From NCBI GenBank assembly GCA_013397435.1, contig VZRG01000186.1, positions 687,157 to 751,156 on the forward strand: 64,000 nt of DNA, read 5' to 3'. Positions within the stretch are counted from its first letter, which is position 1, and every line of letters begins with the position of its first letter. This DNA is from Erythrocercus mccallii (taxonomy: Eukaryota; Chordata; Aves; Passeriformes; Dicruridae). A program made the position numbers and the translations under genes. Shown piece after piece: positions 38,351-50,988 of the stretch. The notes beneath the pieces are model-generated. The model saw only the letters and a list, made by a program, of their open reading frames with translations, did no database searches and was not told the origin of the DNA.

Positions 38351-39427
38351 TGATTTTTTTAAGTATATCAAAGGAAAGTCTGAATGAGCTGTGAGAAGTA
38401 ATGTCACCCCTGAAGTTAATAAGCTTTAAAAAATGCCTTGTTTTAATAATCTTGGTAAATATTTAATTTGCTCTTCTAAAGCAAAATGCAATATTATAAC
38501 AATTTTTCTTAAAACAAATATTTATCTGGAACCTAAAAATAAAATCTAATAATTTATGAGTCAGATTTTGACAGGATTTTCTGAGCATGTCTATGCATGA
38601 TGTCAGCATACTAATTCTTTTTGTAATACAACACAGGGTAACTCGATTAAAAAATATTAAATGTATATTCTTATTACAAGCTGAAGAAAAAATAAAATGA
38701 CCTAAGACACTATACAGAAAATCCTGCTCTCAGTTAAGACTTTATAGTAGTAATTTTAAAAATAATAATAAATAGTCATTTAAAAATATATATGTATTTA
38801 TAGATATATGAAGTGTATTTCACATATTAGAATAATTTCAAAGAATCAGAAAAATCTCTCCCCTCAAATTTTACCCAAAATTTTTCAGACTGTGATTTTC
38901 TTGTATGTGTATTAGAATACATTGTATACCACAAAATTTATTCAGTAAGTTTTGCATAAATTTTTAAAATAATGCAGCTAATCTTATACTTACTCTTATT
39001 ATATATAAAACCCATGTTCTGGTTTTTAAGATACATGCAGCTATAAAAGCTGAGGTTCTTTTGAAGAAAAACAGTGATAAAACCCTGGAAACAGGAGCTA
39101 CCTTTATTTTTTGAAAATGTCTGTTACATCTGCAAGGAGATGCTCATAAATGTTAAAATTAACAAGGTACAATAAATTTAAAGTACAGATTTAGCTGAGT
39201 AATCTACCTTAAATCCATATGTAAGCATTCTCCTTCAGTGACATTTTGACCCTTCATAACAGCAACTTAATTTTCTTGGAAAGAAGAATACAAATCCTCT
39301 GAAGAGGATTAAATCACAGTGATCTGAGGACAATGACACACGCCAGGGAATAGTTTTGCACATCCCTTCATGCGGCTTTAATGGCCTTAGTTGTGTTCTT
39401 TTCCTAGTTGGGGAGGGATGTGTGTAT

Positions 39428-39700
39428 GTGTACATGTTGTTGTGGTTAAGCCCAGCAGGAGCAAGGAAGGAGAGATTCTCCACTTTTCCTTTGAGTGGCC
39501 AGACCTGGTGGGACTGTCTCCATGGCCAAGATGCCAGCCCCTAGGGTTTAGGGGAGCAGGATCAGAGATGCTCTTCATAGGCAGACCAAGATAAACAAAG
39601 ATGCCTTTCCACTGCTTTATCATCAGAGTGCTGGTGTATGACATCCATCAGTGTTCTCCACACAAATCTTCACCTGCACTGGATTTTATCCACATCCTTG
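39428..39700. mobile_element. Possible decayed LTR-like segment
   Basis: The segment is less AT-rich than its surroundings. Its start, GTTGTTGTGGTTAAGCCCAG, resembles the TGTGGTTTAAACCCAGC start of the LTR at 57769. Beyond that opening I cannot align it by eye to a known family. It could equally be unrelated intronic sequence. Confidence 0.25.
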
Positions 39701-41536
39701 GAGTACTGATTATTGTCCACTGTAGACCACCTCCATCACTGCTAATTTCTAGCATAGTGTGTAAATTTATTCAGTAAAACTGCTGTCTTAGAAATGCTGT
39801 ACTGGAATTCTGCACAACTCACATAATGATTTTTTTATATAGTAGATTCATTTTAGCTGTTATTGAGATTTTAAAAAGATCTGGAATTTCTTGTTCATAT
39901 GCATTTTTCCATTGTTTTAAGCTTGGTTAGATTCCTATTGTCATCTCATTCGAGTAAATTGCAGTTTTTAGGATTTTGGTGCTTATTGGTACGCTTTTGT
40001 TTTTAGTAACGAACACCATGAAAAGACAAAAGATGGTCAGGTTTGGGTCATTAAACAGTTTCTGCATAATTTGGCTTCATTATAGTATTTACTGAATTTC
40101 TTAAATGCCACTGTTGATTACTAAGTCACATGATTTCAAATGGAAAATTATATTTGAATCTCAAATATTATTGAAAACACCATACTGGTAGTTGGTACTA
40201 AAGAAAGACCTGTCAGTAATATTAAGCAACTGTTGAAGATTTTAATTCTAACACACAGTTGTCTATAAGAAGATCCTCAGTAAAGAAAATTTATTTCACT
40301 AAAGAGTTCTTCACAGTTCTTCAGGACTTTATATCTTTCCCAAGTCCTTTCAACCACTGCATGATTTATCTATTCAGCTTATAAACAGACATAAATTTTA
40401 CACTTTGACTGAAATTGATGTGATAACCCCACTCATTGCGAAGTCAGCATATCCTCCAGAGCAGCCTTTTTTGTATTGCTCTCTAGTTTTGTTAGCAATT
40501 TAGATTAAAGGAGATTGTTATTCAGATGAAATTATGGATTATTTAATGTTGCTGTGAAATTTGAGAAAAACAATGCTTCCTAATATAAAACATTATCAAG
40601 GGCAGATTTCAGACTTTGTGCATTTGATTTCTTTGTTGTATGTATGTCAGCATATAAAAAGAAGTCCACTCAGACTCTTTATTATACATTAGAAATGTTG
40701 AATTAAGTTAACAAAAAGCTAGAATGATATCTTACTGAGCATTTTGTGTGTTTGCATGCTCTGTTTGCATATGAACACGTCTGAAAACTCAATTTTATGC
40801 TAATCATGAAGAACTAACAACATTTACTAGAAAATGGATCATCTGAAATATGGAGTCTTGGTGTTCTCAGAACATCAGTTATATAAGATTGTAGAGTGAA
40901 GGTTCTTAAGTCCAAAGAGCTACATTAAATGGGATATATGTGCAGGTAAAGCTGAATACAATGCACTGACTGTCAGTGAAAAAGTTTGCTACTGCCTTGT
41001 ACCTTCACCTCTTCTCTGACCTTTCCAGGTCAGCAGAGCCATAGCCAGGCCTTTCTTCAGTAGGACATTATGCACCCTTCATGGAAAGATTTTAAAAGAG
41101 CATTTCCTTTGCAGTTCACTTGTAGGCTTGGCGTTAATGTTTTCAAAGGGTCTTTATTTTTTTCTTTCTTTCAAAGAATAGCATGGTGCTGAAGGAACTT
41201 TTAGAAAGCAGAGTACTATTTACTTTAAAACAAAATCATCACAAGTAGATCACAAAAGAAAACAGTGAATGCTTTGCAAGTACTTTAACAATACCTGTTG
41301 TAATATAAAAAATGAAGCATGACTCCTTGTAAATACATATGTAAACTCTTTCCAATCTCTATCTCCAGGTATGCCTTTTGATGTGTTTTTCCAATCGTTT
41401 GAAATAAAAATAAAATAGGAGTATTCCTATCAGGTGAATATACTTGGCTCTGCTTCACTGCTAGAGAGTGATATTAGCCTGTGTGCACTTGCATAGCCTT
41501 ACTTGCAGAACTAAGACTTTAAATGCTTAGAATTTT

Positions 41537-41571
41537 ATCGATCGATTGATCGATCGATAGATAGATAGATA
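41537..41571 (+). repeat. Compound (ATCG)n/(GATA)n repeat
   Basis: Two palindromic ATCGATCGAT blocks (41537-41546 and 41549-41558) separated by TG run into about four GATA units. Confidence 0.9.
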
Positions 41572-44500
41572 AAGCCAGAAGGTATAAATGTTTTGGATGT
41601 TTCCTATGATCGGCAGTACTCATCACATTTCAATCTATCTCTGATAATTCCAGGGTCTTAATATTTGTTGTCACTTTTAGTTTCCTAATGTCTATAAGAC
41701 CTCTGAAACAGTGAAATGCTTTCATACAGTCAACTTTATAAAGAACATAATAAAAAAGCTTGGGTCTGTTAACTTTTCTATTGTGTTGTATTAACATGCT
41801 GTAGAAAAAATTACTGAGTTTTGGTGAGTATCATTTCTCAAGCCTATTCAGCTTGCAACTGAACCTTGCTGGATTGTGTTTACAAATATTACCATACTGA
41901 GTTTGGTTGAAAATCTAATCAGCTGTTTGGAACCATGACCAGAGGTTCCTCCTGTGCTATTTTGATAAAATAATATGCAGAGAAAAGAAGAGGAATTATA
42001 ATAGATTTTAGCAATAATTGGATATAAAAAAAATTCAATTTTTTTCCTAATTTCCATTAATTCAATTAATTCCATTTTTTAAATTTCCACTTACAATGTG
42101 CTCAAGAAAAGTGGGTGCAACCTATTTATTGGGATTGTTTTTAAACCTGCCAAGATTGAAAATATATAAAATAACATGACTACGCCTGATCTGTTTGCTT
42201 TTCTACAGTATAGACTTTTGGATGTGCTTTCACCAGAACATATACCTGATAGGAACGACATAAATATACATTTACATTTTCCCCCACTTATGCTATATGG
42301 GCTATTTAGGAAAAAAAAAAAGGCAAAAAACCCCAAAACACCCAAACAGTGAACCAAAACAACACTGTATTTATCAAACACTTTAAAAATCAGTTTTTGT
42401 GGGTTTTTGTTTTGTTTTTTTTTTTTTTAATGAACAGATTTTAATTGTATCCTGGTTATGCTATGAAGGATATAGTTAATCTTTGTTATATAGTAACAGA
42501 CGTAGGATTTCCATGTAGAGATTTGTTATATTAAGACTAAGTCTAGTCTATCTATTCAAAGTCAAATAGGGAGTTAATTCTCATGAAGACTCTCCTACGT
42601 GCTTCTGTGAAATTTTGGTTTTTAATTGCTCAGACTGAGAAAAAGTATGAATTTTAGTTCTTTGTTTGTTTTCGTGAATGTATACTATGCCTACAAAATA
42701 TTTACATGTACATATGAGTATGTACTGTTTGAGTATGTTTATATGGAATGACTTCCAGACTGAGTCCTAATTTGTGAGATTTTCTTTACTTATCTGCAGA
42801 GTAGTTTTGTCTCAGGTTATGCTCCTCAGAAAGTGTGTTTTATTTGGGAAGGAAAAACTCCTGTTATTAAGCCTTGGCCATGTTGACATCTTTGGAAAGA
42901 GGAGAGTTTGTCTTCCTTAATCCCGCTTTGGAACTCTTGGGTGACCAAGGGGACAGGAGCCAACAAGGATGGAGGCACAGCAAAAAAAATTGAAACACAC
43001 AAGAAATAGATAAGAACAAAAGGAATGTTTCTCTAGATGGAAAGAGTGCCCATGCAATAAAGTCTCAAAGTTAATCAAAGAGAGAAACTTTGAGATCTTG
43101 AGAATTTGTGTGTTGCCGAAAAAGGTTAAAAGATGCTGGACTGAGTCCAACACTAGAGGGCAGGATTTTTCCCACAAGGGCAGAATGTAGGAGCATAAGG
43201 CCTAAAGACCTTATTCTCTTTTCCTCTTTTTCCTTCAGAAGAATATTTTTGGAGCAATATTTCATCCTCCTTGCTTCTTTACTGAAATATAATAAAGGAA
43301 AAATATCTGATTGTCCACACTGTACTAATACTGGTACATTCAGTTGCTTCCAAAGCTAACATTTTTCATTTGAGCACTTACTGCTTCTACAACCTGCATT
43401 AGAAAAGTACTGAGTTGAAGCTCCAGGAAATCCACACATAATTTTAATCTTTCATTTTGTTTTATGAAACTGTACTTATCACTCCTGGTCTTTAAAGGGG
43501 AGGCACACTCACTATAAGGTACTGAAGTGGATACTCAGGTAAAATAAGGTCTTGCCATCTGACATTAATTTTACTTTACAAAATTCTCAGCTGCCATAAG
43601 CTTGAGATTTTGGTCAGGGATTTTTTTAAGAGTGTAAGGATTGGGCTAAAAAAGTATTTATTAAGCTAATTGAAGAAGTTTTATTGTCTAATGATAATTA
43701 TTTATTGATATTTTTGCTTTGAAATACTATAAATATCTAATTACAATGCATTCAATGTGTGCTGAATCAGTTTTCTATGATGCCAAATCATAATTAGACT
43801 GCCATGTGTCACTAATTTAAGTGGCTGAAAGAAGTCCAAATATATTGTGTCATCTGAGTTTATAATCTGAAAAACATATTGTTTGTATGACATCACTGAT
43901 TTTTTATAAAACCATGTTAACTACTGGCAATTTATATTCTTGTCTTTTAACTCTTTAGAAATAGGGTTTTATGTTGGCAGTTCCACTACTTTGCTTAGCA
44001 TCAGTGTTGGCTTTACAATCCTGTTACAAATGATGTGCTAGTAATAGCTCATTAATTTTCTTTCTAGACAACTATCATGTCTTTCTTGTCAGGACTTCAG
44101 ATAATTTTAATATGTTTAAGGATATTCCATTGTAAAGGAAGATAGAGCATATATTTTTCCCATTTTGAGGGGAAAAATTAGATACACAGGTATTTGTTTA
44201 ATTCCTTGGTTCCTCTTCTCTCCAGTTTTTGAGACAGTTAATACATGTGACCTTGCTCAGTCATGTGGGATCTCCCTTGTTCTCCATAAGTTCTTGAAGG
44301 AAATTGCTAATAGTTCATTGAGTGCTTCTGTTTAAGTACAGAATTCAATTAGATCCTGTTGCTGTGAATGTGTCTGCATTTTCTGAATGGTCCTTAAGCT
44401 GTTCTCTTCCTATCCTGCCTTTCTCTTAATTTTATTTAAACATTTTTTATCTAGATAAGAGATAAAATTCTTCATTCTCCTTTCCTGCTAGCTACTTTTC

Positions 44501-44628
44501 TTTCTTTTCATTTTAATGACAATTGAATTCTACAAGTTTTGTTACCACCTTCTGCCTCATTCCATGGTTTGCCTTTTCACAATATTCACCCTTATGTTAT
44601 TCTGATAATTTCTGAGACAGATGCACTT

Positions 44629-44677
44629 CCTTTTTCCTTTTTTCCTTTTTTCCTTTTTTCCTTTTTCCTTTTTTTCC
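44629..44677 (+). repeat. (TTTTTCC)n pyrimidine tract
   Basis: Six or so TTTTTCC/TTTTTTCC units, purine-free on this strand for nearly 50 bases. Confidence 0.88.
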
Positions 44678-47600
44678 ATAAAATTTTAGATTTCTTTCTA
44701 CAGGATAACTTCATGCTAATTGTTGTTCAGGGCACTGCTCTGTCCTTTGTGCTGACAGGTCCTACTCTTTCTATCACTAAAGTGAGATGAAAACTGTAAT
44801 TTGAACAATATCATCTTCCTTATCACAAAACATTATAAAAACAGAATAAAAATCTACAGCAAGACCAAAAGCATATTGATACTTGACAATAATAGGTGAT
44901 TAGGGAAGAAATAGTGAATTATACAGTGATAAATCTCTATTTTCTCTGTTTCCAGGGGTACATGCCACAAATTTCTCTCTCAATAAGATTTTCTTACATG
45001 TATCTGTCAAACAACTTTTTGAACACGTGTATTTCAGCCCCCAGAAAAAGAGAATTGCAGTCTATTTAACTGATCCTCATTTTCTCAGTAATTTTGATCT
45101 TTTGTTTTCCTCCCCTAGTTCTAATGTGGCGTATTTGAAATGGAAGAGCAGTACTACATGTAAAATTCAACATGGAAATGAAATTTTTGAAAGTTTTTAT
45201 GTGAAGACAGAACGCTATTCTCTGTTTTGTTCACTGTTCCTTTCCCAGTAATTCTTACTATTTTCAATAGCTTACAGTTTCATAGAATTATCTAGTATGC
45301 CAGAGCTTCTGCTCCTGGAGTTTTAGCTGTCAAATCAGAACCTATCATTGCTAAGTATACTTACAGTTTTTTTTCCCCAGATGTATTTTTCCAAAAATTT
45401 TGGTAATAAATTTAAAATGCTTGGTTAGTAGGTATCATACTCTTTTTTGCAACAAAAAGTAACAAAAAGCTTCTTCCTCATTGCTGTTCAGATTTGATCT
45501 GCATTTACCCTAGACATGTAAAATTGATTGGAAACAAATAAACATTGTATTTTTCTGCATTCTGTTATAGCATATTTAAGTTCACAGTAAATATTAACCT
45601 TAAAGAACATATAGTAAAGTTTGTTTTTTGCTTTATTGTTTTATTGCTTTCAAGGATTTTTATAAGATATGATGCAATAGGATGTTATTATTACCAGCAA
45701 GCCACGACCATACGCTATGATAGTGAACTGTTAGCTTAAATTGACTTTCTAGGAAAGTTGTTGTTTCTTCATTGATCTGATTCTAAAGTCATGTTTGGGT
45801 TTTATTAATATTGATACAGAATGCAATAAGGTGGAAGCAGCAAAAATTAATGTACTGGATATGATCTGTGGTCTTTTTGATAACAGCAAGGACAAAACAT
45901 TTCAGAGAAAATGTGTGATTCTCTTAAAATGCTGCTGGGAACAATATGATCTGTGGAGGCCTTCTCTTTTTATATTTGGACATTGATAATAAACACTGTT
46001 AAATTTCTTTGAAGAAATTTACTGGAATAATGATAGAATTGTGATCATTTATAAAATTGTCATGTAAGGCCATCCTCTTTTTAGTGGTAGGCCAACCTCA
46101 TTTTAGCTTTAATAGCCACTTTTACAGTCCAATTATTTGCTATCTGAAATATTTTTTTGTATTAGTCTTGATTTACCACTTTATTTTTCAATAGTAGTTC
46201 CTATGTTCCATTGCAGGGATCATGTATATAATGTCATTCCTTTATTTATGTCCTCTTTTGCAATCCTGACCATCTTTCTATCTCTTCCCTTTTTATAAGG
46301 TTTTGTTTGTATAAGAGTTTCTTCTTTGTGTTTTTTAACTAAATTAGGTATTACTGTTAACACAAAGATGTATGAGGAATAAAAGGAAATAAAATAAATC
46401 ATCACTTTTCTCGTATAGGGAACATGGATTTCTGTGACCTCTCAGAGTCTAAATGTTAAACTCTCTTTTTTTTCTTTTTTTGGGTAAATGTATACCTGTG
46501 TCAGTTCACAGCTTCCCCTAATCTATCTCAACTATAAGTAAGATGAAAATTATGGAGCGTTGTCAAGTAATTAGTTTAGATTTTAGAGCTATTGACTTCA
46601 ACTTTCTGATAAAAAAACTGAAGTTTATTTTATATCTCAAAAATTGATTTTTGCTCTACTCACATCTCAAAAACATGTATTTAGTTTAAATTGTATTTAT
46701 ACATCTGAATTATTAATGTGTGAGTTTATTATTTATACTCTTCAGATTCAGATTTAATTATTAGATGATTCACTAATCATCTAAGCTCGAATATTGGACA
46801 GTGTGAAGGAAAACACAACACTAAGAATCTAATTTAAACTGTGTATTCTTAGTCTAGTAACAAGGGGAAAAAAGTAAATTACTCCTAAAATGAATAATAA
46901 ATTTAAGAATGCAAAATCTCCTGAACTATAAGTTATTCTATTATACATTTCAGATACCAGAGATACATTTAGTATGTATTTCAGATACTGGAGTCAAAGC
47001 CTTGACATCAAAAAATACTTGAATTACAATGTGACACCATTCAAACAGTAGTCATGTTACATATTTAAATGCTTAATATCACTTCTGAATTGCCATATTT
47101 CTTCATTTGAAAGGAAACAGAGCAATGGAAATGTCTTTCAATTAAATTCAGGGGTATACAATCTTACAGTCAGATATCTAATCTTGTAATTCTTCTAACA
47201 TTAAAGGAATTCTATTCCCAGAAACTGAGTAAATATTTCTAGTTTACAAACAAGATGAAAAGTCTCTTTCCCCAGGCTATTGAAAGAGGGTACATGAAAG
47301 CCAAGCACAATTGCATAAGATCAATATTAATATTTTGGTAACCAGAGGAAGCTGATGTTTAAATTTAGGCTTGAGAGTTTATGTGCAAACATCATAAAGT
47401 TCACACAGCTCTGAAAACTCAGATCAAAAGAAGTCCAACATTGAATGAGTATACAGAATAATACTAAAAGAACAGGGCTTTAATTGCCATGCAAAATAGG
47501 TTAACATAGATTTTATTTTCATGTTTCTTATTTTAAGAACATTTTCTATCCCAAAGGCTTTTTCTAAAAACTCAACATACCTTCAACGGAATTGGTCTGA

Positions 47601-47965
47601 AATAGTCTCTTTTTCGGCAAACTGATGTAGAGCATCTTTTCAATTTATGAAACAGAATAATCAATGCATGTGTTGGATCAATACACACAATGCATTCCAG
47701 CTGCATTTGTACATTTTTAAAAATTGTTCACTACCTAAATCAGTACAAGTCAACCAGGTATCAGAAAGGACAATGAAGAAAACATCTGTAGAAAATCGCA
47801 GAGGACAGAAAACTGTTGAGAATCATTACATGCTCTAGATCTAGTTATAAAGAAAGAGTATACTTTGTGTGTAAATACAAAACCATTAGTTTGGCCTTCT
47901 GCGTCTTCCCTTAGTTTTTGGTTGTTAATGTAATAAAAACTTAATGTAATGTAGCTTTGGACTAA

Positions 47966-48160
47966 AGAGAATCAGAGAATCATTTAAGATCATCAGTCCA
48001 ACCATTTAACCCAGCACTGCCAATTCCACTAAATGATGTTCCTCAGTGCCACATCTCCATATCATTTAAATGCTGCTGGGATGGTGGCTCAGCCAATTCC
48101 CTGAGCAGCCTGGCCCGATGCTTGACAACCTTTTCTGTGAACACCTTAGAGCACCTTCCA
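47966..48160 (-). mobile_element. CR1 LINE 3'-end fragment, minus strand (left half of inverted pair)
   Basis: The + strand carries the reverse-complemented CR1 3' end: AATCATTTAAGATCATCAGT, CCAACCATTTAACCCAGCAC, then GGGATGGTGGCTCAGCCAAT and GAGCAGCCTGGCCCGATGCT. It abuts a CR1 of opposite orientation at about 48161. Confidence 0.85.
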
Positions 48161-48161
48161 G

Positions 48162-48512
48162 TACCTAAAGGGAGCCTTCAAGAGAGCTGCAGAGAGACTT
48201 TTCACAACAGCATCTAGTGATAGGATAAGTGGGAATGGCTTTAAACTGAAGGAGTGTAGCTTTAGATTAGATCATGGGAAGACAAACTCTTTACTCTGAG
48301 GGTGCTGAGGCAGTGGAACAGGTTGCTCGGTTCCCACACAGGCTGCCCACACAGAGAAGTTGTGGATACCTCATCCTTGAGCATATTCAGGGCCAGGCCA
48401 GGTCTGAGGAACTTGGGCCCATTGGAAGGTATTCCTGTCCATGACAAAGGGGTTAAGAACTAGGAGATCTTTAAGGTCCCCAAATTCTGTGATCTTATGA
48501 TAATGCTATGAA
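48162..48512 (+). mobile_element. CR1 LINE 3'-end fragment, plus strand (right half of inverted pair)
   Basis: Starting with TACCTAAAGGGAGCCTTCAA it continues with GGCTTTAAACTGAAGGAGTG, GAGGCAGTGGAACAGGTTGC and ends with AGGAGATCTTTAAGGTCCCC followed by CTGTGATCTTATGATAATGC, the CR1 3' terminus in + orientation. It has a small internal duplication near 48329-48354 (a CCCACACAG motif given twice). Confidence 0.87.
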
Positions 48513-50805
48513 TTAAATTGAGCTTTTTCTGTCAGCTTGAGTAACTTTTGACTAGAGTGGATTTCCTGTTAGGGATACATATAGTCTTCAATTTAAGTTT
48601 GTAAAGATATAGATTCCTAGACCTGGATGGAATTTTTAAGCTATTTGTTGTCAAAATGCAAATAAGACATCCTCAGAAAGTGTTTCATAAATCTGTCATA
48701 TTTTCTGGATTGTTTTTATCTTGAACAAACAAGCACAGAAGCTGAATGTGTAAATAGAAATAAAGTTAATATAATTAATTTGACTTTTTAATGAGTTTTT
48801 TGGCTTTTCAGTATAAAAAAATTGATTCAAAAATCCTTTTATTATGTTTTAGTGAACCTGAAATTTATCATTCAGTTGTTTTTTTATGAGAAATATTTTA
48901 TTAAAACTTTTTTGTTCAAAGAATGAAACTTTTAAAAAAATGTTTTATCTGAAATTAGTGTTAATATTTTTAAATTTTATATGTTTTTCATGCTTGCAAA
49001 TAAGATATTTACAAATCTGAATTATATACTAACATATGCCCATGTGGGCATTCTGGGATGAAGGGTGATACTTTAAGAATAACAAAGTATTTGGTTAGTC
49101 TCCTAAATTTGACAAAGAGTTTCCGACCATTCTCACATGCTGGATTAGATACAGTTCTGCTGTCAGTGAAGGAGATGAATTTCTAAAATGTGATTAAAAT
49201 GTATATTCTGATTTTCTGTGGCTCCCCACATTGTCATGAAGTATGTAACTTCACAGTTGAAGCTGAACACACAGGTTTTCAGAGCTCTTCTGTGGAAGTA
49301 AAAATCAATATCTCAGTAGGAACATACATGTGAAGGTACATTAAAGCTTTTGTACATATAATTTTGAATCCTTATTTATAAATATTCTTTAAAAATTGCG
49401 CTCAATTTTTTTGTATTTGTGTACTAAACATTTTGGAAAATGTGTTTATTAATTTATACATTGTATCTTTGTGTTGAGACAAATTATTTAAATAATATAA
49501 TAATGTATGCATCCGGCACAGCATCACCAGCAGATCAAGAAAACTATTACATTGTGAAATATGTGCCATACCTTTTTGAACATGTCTGTCAACAATCTGT
49601 TTATGATTGCTTTAAGGGTGTAAACATAGTGGATTGACTTCACATTTCATAATTTTGTATCCTGTATCTTAAAACTTCTCTGTTGTGTCAAGGTATACAC
49701 TTTTGCCAGGATTTAACATTATTAGATTTAACAATATTTGACAGCAAACATTTTCAATGGTGTTAAATAATATTACTATTTCATACTATTCAGTGAGTTG
49801 AATTTTTTCGTTATCTTGAATGTTTCTGATTTCATACCTTGGATTGAACTGTGAAACATTTAAATACCAAGAACTTTGTACTTTCCTTTGAGTAAGATTT
49901 ATATAATTTAATTACATCTGCAGTAACACAGTTTATAGAATCAGAAGTGTTTTGTTATTATTTTTCTGGTCAAAGGCAAATTAATAAAAAAAATTGCTTT
50001 CAATTTAATGTCAAAGAAATTAAGTCTTCATTTTCTGATGGGCAGCCACATATATAGTATTTGGTAAGATGATTCTATCACAGGCAATTAATGTTTACAT
50101 TTTCTTTTCTAAACCTTATGGTATTCATAAATTTCATAAGACTTGAATTTTTTATAGCCTTACCTGGTTTATGTAGATTTGAGATATACAAATTAAATAA
50201 CTTAAGAGAAAGAGCTCCTAGTGAATATCTTGAAATATTATCCAACATGTTAATTTATTTTCAGCATAGATGAATGCAGCTGGGAAAAATGTGGCTTTAA
50301 TTTGAAGTATGAGATTAAGAAATAATTCCTCAATTTTGTTTTCATTATACTTAAGCTTTTTTAAACTGAAATCTATTGACTCTATTAGGAAATTATATAC
50401 TTTTAATCATATTGTTAATAGACTTATAAATGGAATTGCAGATGTGAGAGTAAAGAGATTCTGTAGTAGAGTACTTCTTTGCCAGAAAAATCATCTACAC
50501 GTATTATATCTTCATGGGTAGGACAGAGACTGTGGCTTTATAATTTTACCTTCAAATATACTGTAATTTGTTTCAGTTATGCAGTTAAGTAGAAGTATTT
50601 TGTTTTTTTCAGCAATGCAGCTATGTAGGTATGGAAACTATTAGTTTGTAAAAAGACTTGAGATCCTAATTAGCCTAATTTATTTAGCTGTAATTATTAG
50701 TTTAATGTGTAATGCCACAATTTTGAAAGTACTTTTGACATTGACATATAAATTGATTGCAAATATATTTTCCTTATTGTTGTATTTGAATTTTTTGATC
50801 TTCAG

Positions 50806-50988
50806 AAATAGAGAAAGGAGGTTGTGGAGATCCTGGAATTCCATCATATGGGAAAAGGACCGGCAGCAGTTTTCTGCATGGAGACACACTTACCTTTGAA
50901 TGTCAAGCAGCTTTTGAGCTGGTGGGAGAGAGAACGATTACATGTCAACAAAATAACCAGTGGTCTGGGAACAAACCCAGCTGTGTTT
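50806..50988 (+). CDS. CSMD1: CSMD1 exon: third Sushi (CCP) domain
   Basis: This is a complete Sushi/CCP module in one phase 1-1 exon of 60 codons between split codons, starting IEKGGCGDPGIPSYGKRTG. Cysteines at exon residues 6, 32, 46 and 59, with a tryptophan at 52, give the standard C1-C3, C2-C4 pattern and the conserved Trp between C3 and C4. CCP modules are binding units of complement regulators; in CSMD1 they alternate with CUB domains in the N-terminal part. The acceptor is TTGATCTTCAG and the donor GTAAGA. The preceding exon supplies the G of a glutamate codon and the next supplies two bases of a phenylalanine, so the frame is kept. The serine of PSYG is alanine in the human protein as I recall it. 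Confidence 0.96.

Larger units (their letters stand above)
29356..50805 (+). other. CSMD1: CSMD1 intron between CUB3 and Sushi3 exons
   Basis: A phase-1 intron of 21450 bases with GTATGA and ATCTTCAG borders. Recognised contents are a candidate inverted-repeat element at 34966-35328, a short CR1 remnant near 38255, a possible LTR-like segment near 39428, a tetranucleotide repeat at 41537, a TTTTTCC-type tract at 44629 and an inverted CR1 pair at 47966-48512. An unrecognised less AT-rich segment lies around 42880-43220. Elsewhere (29.4-34.9, 35.4-38.2, 45-47.9 and 48.6-50.8 kb) I see only AT-rich intronic DNA with chance-sized open frames. Confidence 0.9.
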
